A DNA stretch of 35,114 nucleotides, from assembly GCA_902497035.1 (NCBI GenBank), contig CABVDL010000020.1:1-35114 (forward strand), in the 5' to 3' direction. Of the stretch, positions 30,504 through 35,114 are shown in pieces. How positions within the stretch are numbered: the first letter of the stretch is position 1; every line of letters starts with the position of its first letter. The translations under genes and the position numbers were made by a program. Below the pieces are notes generated by a model. The model was not told where the DNA came from. It ran no database searches and saw only the letters and a list, made by a program, of their open reading frames with translations. This DNA is from an uncultured Prevotella sp. GTDB taxonomy: Bacteria; Bacteroidota; Bacteroidia; Bacteroidales; Bacteroidaceae.

Positions 30504-31808
30504 ATGGAGTCGTTCATCATAGAGGGCGGACATCCGTTGGAGGGCACCATCACGCCGCAGGGCGCCAAGAACGAGGCCCTGCAGGTGATCAGCGCCACGC
30601 TGCTCACCGCCGACCCGGTGCGCATCACCAACATCCCCGACATCCTCGACGTCAACAACCTCATCAGACTGTTGCAGGACATCGGCGTGAAGGTGACACG
30701 GCACGCTGCCCACGACTGCACCTTCCAGGCCGACGACATCAACCTGGACTATCTCAACAGCCGCGACTTCGTCAGGAAATGCGCGTCGCTGCGCGGGTCG
30801 GTGCTGATGATCGGGCCGCTGCTCGGCCGCTTCGGCAAAGCAACGGTAGCCAAGCCCGGCGGAGACAAGATAGGGCGGCGGCGGCTCGACACCCACTTCC
30901 TCGGCTTCAAGAACCTTGGCGCGAAATTCACCCACGACGAGGCGCAGGACGTGTACCACATTGAGGCCAGACAGCTTAAGGGCACCTACATGCTCCTCGA
31001 CGAGGCCTCGGTCACGGGTACGGCCAACATCATCATGGCCGCCGTGATGGCCACCGGCACGACCACCATCTACCACGCCGCCTGCGAGCCGTATATCCAA
31101 CAGCTCTGCCATCTGCTCAACCACATGGGCGCCAACATCTCGGGCATCGGCAGCAACCTCGTCACCGTCGTCGGCGTGGACCGTCTCCACGGCACCAGTC
31201 ACCGCATACTGCCCGACATGATTGAGGTGGGCTCGTTTATCGGCATGGGCGCCATGGTGGGCAACGGGCTGCGCATCAAAGACGTGTCGCTGCGCAACCT
31301 CGGTCCCATACCCGACGCCTTCCGGCGGCTGGGCATCAAGGTGAAAGCCGACGGCGACGACCTCGTCATCCCGCACCAGACCCACTACATCGTCGACTCG
31401 TTCCTCGACGGCACCATCATGACACTGTCCGACGCGCCATGGCCCGGACTGACACCCGACCTGCTGTCGGTGCTGCTCGTCGTGGCCACGCAGGCCCGCG
31501 GCACCGTGCTCATCCACCAGAAGATGTTTGAGAGCCGACTGTTCTTTGTCGACAAGCTCATCGACATGGGCGCACAGATTATTCTCTGCGACCCCCACCG
31601 CGCCGTCGTCGTGGGGCAAGACCACCGCATCAGACTGAGGGCCGGCCGCATGACAAGTCCAGACATCCGGGCGGGCATCGCCCTGCTCATCGCCGCCATG
31701 TGCGCCGACGGCACCAGCCGCATCGACAACATCGGGCAGATTGACCGGGGCTATGAGAACATCGAGAAACGGCTCAACCGCCTCGGCGCAAAGATACAGC
31801 GTGTGTAA
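30504..31808 (+). CDS. murA: UDP-N-acetylglucosamine 1-carboxyvinyltransferase
   Basis: MurA commits UDP-GlcNAc to peptidoglycan by adding enolpyruvate. The 434-residue protein has the paired EPSP-synthase-like domains, Lys22-Asn23 in QGAKNEAL, GGDKIGRRRLDTH at 119-131, and the late GIALLIAAM stretch. The position equal to E. coli Cys115, the residue fosfomycin alkylates, is Asp121 here. Asp at this site is known in mycobacterial and chlamydial MurA, which stay active and are insensitive to the drug. It follows the DUF4290 gene after 3 bp and precedes rimM. Confidence 0.95.
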   Translation: MESFIIEGGHPLEGTITPQGAKNEALQVISATLLTADPVRITNIPDILDVNNLIRLLQDIGVKVTRHAAHDCTFQADDINLDYLNSRDFVRKCASLRGSVLMIGPLLGRFGKATVAKPGGDKIGRRRLDTHFLGFKNLGAKFTHDEAQDVYHIEARQLKGTYMLLDEASVTGTANIIMAAVMATGTTTIYHAACEPYIQQLCHLLNHMGANISGIGSNLVTVVGVDRLHGTSHRILPDMIEVGSFIGMGAMVGNGLRIKDVSLRNLGPIPDAFRRLGIKVKADGDDLVIPHQTHYIVDSFLDGTIMTLSDAPWPGLTPDLLSVLLVVATQARGTVLIHQKMFESRLFFVDKLIDMGAQIILCDPHRAVVVGQDHRIRLRAGRMTSPDIRAGIALLIAAMCADGTSRIDNIGQIDRGYENIEKRLNRLGAKIQRV

Positions 31809-31838
31809 CGGCAACGCGCTTAGACAACAGCAAGACTC

Positions 31839-32405
31839 ATGACAGACCGTAACAACCAGTCATCCATCCCCGCAAACCGTCCCGTCACCGAGAGCGACGT
31901 GTTCTGTATCGGGCGCCTGGGCAAGCCCCACGGTGTCAGAGGCGAGCTGGGCTTCCAGTTCGACGACGACATCTTCGACCGCACCGATGCCGACTACGTC
32001 TTCGTCAGGATTGACGGCCTGCTCGTGCCTTTCTTCATAGAGGAATACCGCTTCCGCTCCGGCGAGACCGCGCTGATGAAGTTTGAGGGCATCGACACCG
32101 CCGACGCGGCCGCCGAACTGACGGGCTGCGACGTGCTCTTTCCCCGCGCCATGGCCGACGACACGCCCGACGGCGAGGTGTCGGTGGCCGAAATCATCGG
32201 TTACAACGTCATTGATGCAGGAAGTGGACAGCGCATTGGTGCCGTCACCCGCATCGACGACGCCACGATGAACACGCTCTTTGAGGTGGAGATACCCGAC
32301 GGGCGGCACATTGACCTGCCCGCCAACGCCGAACTGGTAAAGGACATCAGCAGGCAGACCCGTACCATCACCCTTGTCATTCCAGACGGCGTGATGGAAC
32401 TGTAA
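31839..32405 (+). CDS. rimM: Ribosome maturation factor RimM
   Basis: The 188-residue protein has the N-terminal motif GRLGKPHGVRGEL (25-37) of RimM, then a beta-barrel domain, and a C-terminal PRC-barrel with GAVTRIDD and DLPANAELV. RimM binds S19 and helps 30S subunit maturation. The first 17 or so residues are a polar, probably disordered extension. It lies 30 bp after murA in the same transcription unit. Confidence 0.93.
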   Translation: MTDRNNQSSIPANRPVTESDVFCIGRLGKPHGVRGELGFQFDDDIFDRTDADYVFVRIDGLLVPFFIEEYRFRSGETALMKFEGIDTADAAAELTGCDVLFPRAMADDTPDGEVSVAEIIGYNVIDAGSGQRIGAVTRIDDATMNTLFEVEIPDGRHIDLPANAELVKDISRQTRTITLVIPDGVMEL

Positions 32406-32432
32406 AGCCGCAAAAACAACAACCGACCGATT

Positions 32433-33590
32433 ATGAAGAAACAACAGATATGCATCCTTGGCAGCACAGGCTCCATCGGCACCCAGGCGCTCGACGTCAT
32501 CGCGCAGCACCCCGACCGGTTTGAGGCCTACTGCCTGACGGCCAACAACAGCGTGGAGAAGCTGGCGCAGCAGGCGCGGCAGTTCCACCCCGACTCGGTC
32601 GTCATTGCCAATGAGGCCCGTTACGGCGAGCTCAAGGCCCTGCTCAGCGACACCGATGTGAAGGTGTACGCCGGGCGGCAGGCGCTCAACGATGTCGTGC
32701 AGGCCGGACCCGTCGACACCGTGCTGGCCGCCATGGTGGGCTTCTCCGGCCTTGAGCCGACCATCAACGCCATCAAGGCACACAAGAAGATATGCCTGGC
32801 CAACAAGGAAACGCTGGTCGTGGCCGGTGAGCTCATCCTCAGTCTCGTGGCGCAGCACCACGTCAGTCTGCTGCCCGTCGACTCGGAGCACAGCGCCATC
32901 TTCCAGAGCCTCGTCGGCGAGGACATGAACGAGGTGGACAAGATACTGCTCACCTGCTCCGGCGGGCCGTTCCGCCTCTACACCCATGAGCAGCTTGAGC
33001 ATGTAACGGCCGCCGACGCCCTTAAGCATCCCACCTGGTCGATGGGAGCGAAGATTACCATCGACTCGGCCTCGCTGATGAACAAGGGGTTTGAGGTGAT
33101 GGAGGCCAAATGGCTGTTCGGCGTGCCTGCCGACCGCATCGAGGTGCTCATCCATCCGCAGTCGGTGGTCCACAGCGGCGTACAGTTCATGGACGGTGCC
33201 GTAAAGGCACAGCTCGGCGTACCAGACATGCGGCTGCCCATCCAGTACGCATTCTCGTTCCCCGAGCGGCTGCCCCTGCGCAGCGACCGCCTCGACCTGT
33301 TCAAGACGCAGCGGCTGGAGTTCTTCAAGCCCGACATCGGGAAGTTCCGCTGCCTCGGCCTGGCCTATGAGGCCATACGCCGCGGCGGCAACATGCCCTG
33401 CATTCTCAATGCCGCCAACGAAGTGGCCAACCTCGCCTTCCGCAACGGCCAGTGCACGTTCCTCGGAATGGCCGACATCATTGAGCAAACCATGAGACAG
33501 GCATCCTTTGACAGCCATCCCGACCTCGACATCTATCTGCAGACCGACCGGGAGGCAAGGGCCATTGCCAGCCAACTCATCAAGGCGTAG
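32433..33590 (+). CDS. dxr: 1-deoxy-D-xylulose 5-phosphate reductoisomerase
   Basis: The 385-residue enzyme converts DXP to methylerythritol phosphate with NADPH, the second step of the MEP isoprenoid pathway. It has the nucleotide-binding GSTGSIG (10-16), LANKETLVVAG, the metal site VDSEHSAIFQ and the flexible-loop and active-site stretch SASLMNKGFEVMEA. Its length is normal. It lies 27 bp after rimM and 34 bp before rseP, the usual Bacteroidetes order. It shows the organism uses the MEP pathway and therefore also needs a true IspD. Confidence 0.95.
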   Translation: MKKQQICILGSTGSIGTQALDVIAQHPDRFEAYCLTANNSVEKLAQQARQFHPDSVVIANEARYGELKALLSDTDVKVYAGRQALNDVVQAGPVDTVLAAMVGFSGLEPTINAIKAHKKICLANKETLVVAGELILSLVAQHHVSLLPVDSEHSAIFQSLVGEDMNEVDKILLTCSGGPFRLYTHEQLEHVTAADALKHPTWSMGAKITIDSASLMNKGFEVMEAKWLFGVPADRIEVLIHPQSVVHSGVQFMDGAVKAQLGVPDMRLPIQYAFSFPERLPLRSDRLDLFKTQRLEFFKPDIGKFRCLGLAYEAIRRGGNMPCILNAANEVANLAFRNGQCTFLGMADIIEQTMRQASFDSHPDLDIYLQTDREARAIASQLIKA

Positions 33591-33624
33591 GTTACACCTT
33601 ATTTAAATATAGCTATAACAAACA

Positions 33625-35079
33625 ATGGAAATATTTCTCATTAAACTCTTACAGTTCATCCTCTCCATCTCGCTGCTGGTGCTGCTGCATGAGGGCGGCC
33701 ACATGCTGGCCTCCAAGCTCTTCGGCGTGCGTGTGGAGAAGTTCTTTATCTTCTTCGACGTCAGCATCGGCAAATGGAGCGGCAAGCTGTTCAGCTTCAA
33801 GCCGAAGAACGGCGATACCGAGTACGGCATGGGCTGGCTGCCACTGGGCGGCTACTGCAAGATTGCGGGCATGATTGACGAGAGCATGGACACCGAGCAG
33901 ATGAAACGCCCGCCGCAGCCGTGGGAGTTCCGCACGAAGCCGGCCTGGCAGCGCCTCATCATCATGATAGGCGGCGTGACGGTCAACTTCATCCTGGCCC
34001 TGTTCATCTACTCCATGATCATGTTCCACTGGGGCGAGAGCTACGTGCGCATGGCCGATATGACGCAGGGCATGGAGTTCAACAACGATGCCAAACGCCT
34101 CGGCTTCCACGACCACGACATCCTGCTCGGCACCGACATCAGGGAGTTCAAGGACTTCAACGCCAATGTCTATCGCGACCTGTCCCGGGCCAAGTATGCC
34201 GACGTGCTGCGCGACGGCAAACGCGTGCGCATCGCCCTGCCGGGCGACCTCAACCTGCTCGACATGCTGAAGAACAAGCCGCAGTTTGTCTATCCGTTCA
34301 TTCCGGCCGTCATCGACTCGGTCATCACACGCATGCCCGTGGCTGAGGGCAGCAAGGACTCCGTCGCGACACCTGCCGCCACCGCCAACCTGCGCAAGGG
34401 CGACCGCATCGTGGCCGTCAACGGCAAGCCCGTCAGCTCCTATATCGGGTTTACCAACGAGATAGGACGCATCGGCGATAAGCTGAAAGACGTGAAGACC
34501 CACGCCGACAGCCTGCGCCTGCGCCAGGTGACGCTCGTCGTGGCCAAGGCCGGCGGCGACACGGCAGCGGCCGCAGGCCGCACCCCGAGGCTCGACACGC
34601 TGACCTGTGTGCTGACACCCGACCTTAAGGTGGGCTTCGTCGCCGCCGACCTCGGCATGCTCTACAAGACCACCCACGTGGAATACAGCCTGCTGCAGAG
34701 CTTCCCTGCCGGCATACGCTACGGCTGGAACGTGCTGGCAGGCTACGTGAGCGACATGCAATACGTCTTCACGGCTGACGGCGCCAAGAGCCTCGGCGGC
34801 TTCGGCACCATCGGCTCACTGTTCCCAAGCCAGTGGGACTGGTACCTGTTCTGGAAGATGACGGCTTTCCTCAGCATCATCCTCGCCTTCATGAACATCC
34901 TGCCCATCCCGGCCCTCGACGGCGGCCACGTGCTGTTCCTCCTCTATGAGATTGTAGCACGCCGCAAGCCCTCGGAGAAGTTCATGATACGTGCCGAATA
35001 CGCGGGCATCACCATCCTCATCCTGCTGATGGTGGTCGCCAACCTCAACGACATCCTGCGCTGGCTGGGCGTGATGTGA
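33625..35079 (+). CDS. rseP: RIP metalloprotease RseP (site-2 protease)
   Basis: The 484-residue membrane protease has the zinc motif HEGGH at 22-26 in the first helix and NILPIPALDGGH near residues 424-435. It has about four membrane segments and a periplasmic region (about 120-370) including a PDZ domain (GDRIVAVNGKPV). Site-2 proteases cut membrane-bound anti-sigma factors or cleared signal peptides within the membrane. It is longer than E. coli RseP because of insertions in the periplasmic part, which is common in Bacteroidetes. Its stop is 35 bp before the window end. Confidence 0.95.
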   Translation: MEIFLIKLLQFILSISLLVLLHEGGHMLASKLFGVRVEKFFIFFDVSIGKWSGKLFSFKPKNGDTEYGMGWLPLGGYCKIAGMIDESMDTEQMKRPPQPWEFRTKPAWQRLIIMIGGVTVNFILALFIYSMIMFHWGESYVRMADMTQGMEFNNDAKRLGFHDHDILLGTDIREFKDFNANVYRDLSRAKYADVLRDGKRVRIALPGDLNLLDMLKNKPQFVYPFIPAVIDSVITRMPVAEGSKDSVATPAATANLRKGDRIVAVNGKPVSSYIGFTNEIGRIGDKLKDVKTHADSLRLRQVTLVVAKAGGDTAAAAGRTPRLDTLTCVLTPDLKVGFVAADLGMLYKTTHVEYSLLQSFPAGIRYGWNVLAGYVSDMQYVFTADGAKSLGGFGTIGSLFPSQWDWYLFWKMTAFLSIILAFMNILPIPALDGGHVLFLLYEIVARRKPSEKFMIRAEYAGITILILLMVVANLNDILRWLGVM

Positions 35080-35114
35080 CCCCGACGGCCCGACTGTAGC
35101 AGTGTAGTGGCCGG

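Noticed and set aside
29850..31814. A 654-codon minus-strand frame opposite the DUF4290 gene and murA
   Set aside because: It lies antisense to two well-supported genes and reads as Val/Asp/His/Gly-rich filler without domains.

Overview
The window looks like a chromosomal segment of a GC-rich member of the Bacteroidales, most likely Prevotellaceae. The evidence is a SusC/SusD pair with lipoprotein partners, a DUF4290 gene directly before murA, housekeeping genes in the order tsaB-DUF4290-murA-rimM-dxr-rseP, and Bacteroidetes-type promoters (TTTG, about 19-20 nt, TAnnTTTG) in front of most transcription units. I cannot name a species. I see no rRNA, tRNA, CRISPR array or intact insertion sequence.

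Layout. 1-781: no credible gene; a dense set of nested inverted repeats (204-600) lies between two 65-bp direct repeats. 782-6696: a glycosyltransferase (minus); a plus-strand operon of a polytopic membrane protein (DUF6080-like), an IspD/TarI-type cytidylyltransferase, a zinc polyol-phosphate dehydrogenase and a ribulose-phosphate 3-epimerase; then a convergent LicD-type phosphotransferase. 6738-9868 (minus): an Rpn-like PD-(D/E)XK protein, a fucosyltransferase-like enzyme and a stand-alone AAA ATPase. 9977-17483 (minus): a tight seven-gene operon of an alkaline-phosphatase-superfamily phosphotransferase, two acyltransferase-3 proteins, a UbiA prenyltransferase resembling polyprenyl-phosphate phosphoribosyltransferases, a HAD-IB phosphatase, a GtrA protein and a second DUF6080-like protein. 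17598-18336: a small self-contained transcription unit and a 45-bp tandem repeat. 18337-26497 (minus): SusC-SusD-DUF4843-PKD-TlpA operon. 26861-29070 (minus): nadD, gmk, yicC. 29166-35079 (plus): tsaB, DUF4290, murA, rimM, dxr, rseP.

How it fits together. The left half reads as a surface-glycan assembly region with two pentose-related modules. One appears to make a CDP-activated pentitol (cytidylyltransferase, dehydrogenase, epimerase) with a LicD transferase alongside, much like the ISPD/fukutin ribitol-phosphate pathway. The other appears to make and flip a polyprenyl-phosphate-linked pentose (UbiA, HAD, GtrA). Each module carries one of two paralogous membrane proteins that share several invariant motifs; these are the best candidates for uncharacterised pentose- or pentitol-using transferases. 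This functional reading is inference from families and gene order. The right half is largely conserved core metabolism, with a MurA whose active-site Cys is replaced by Asp.
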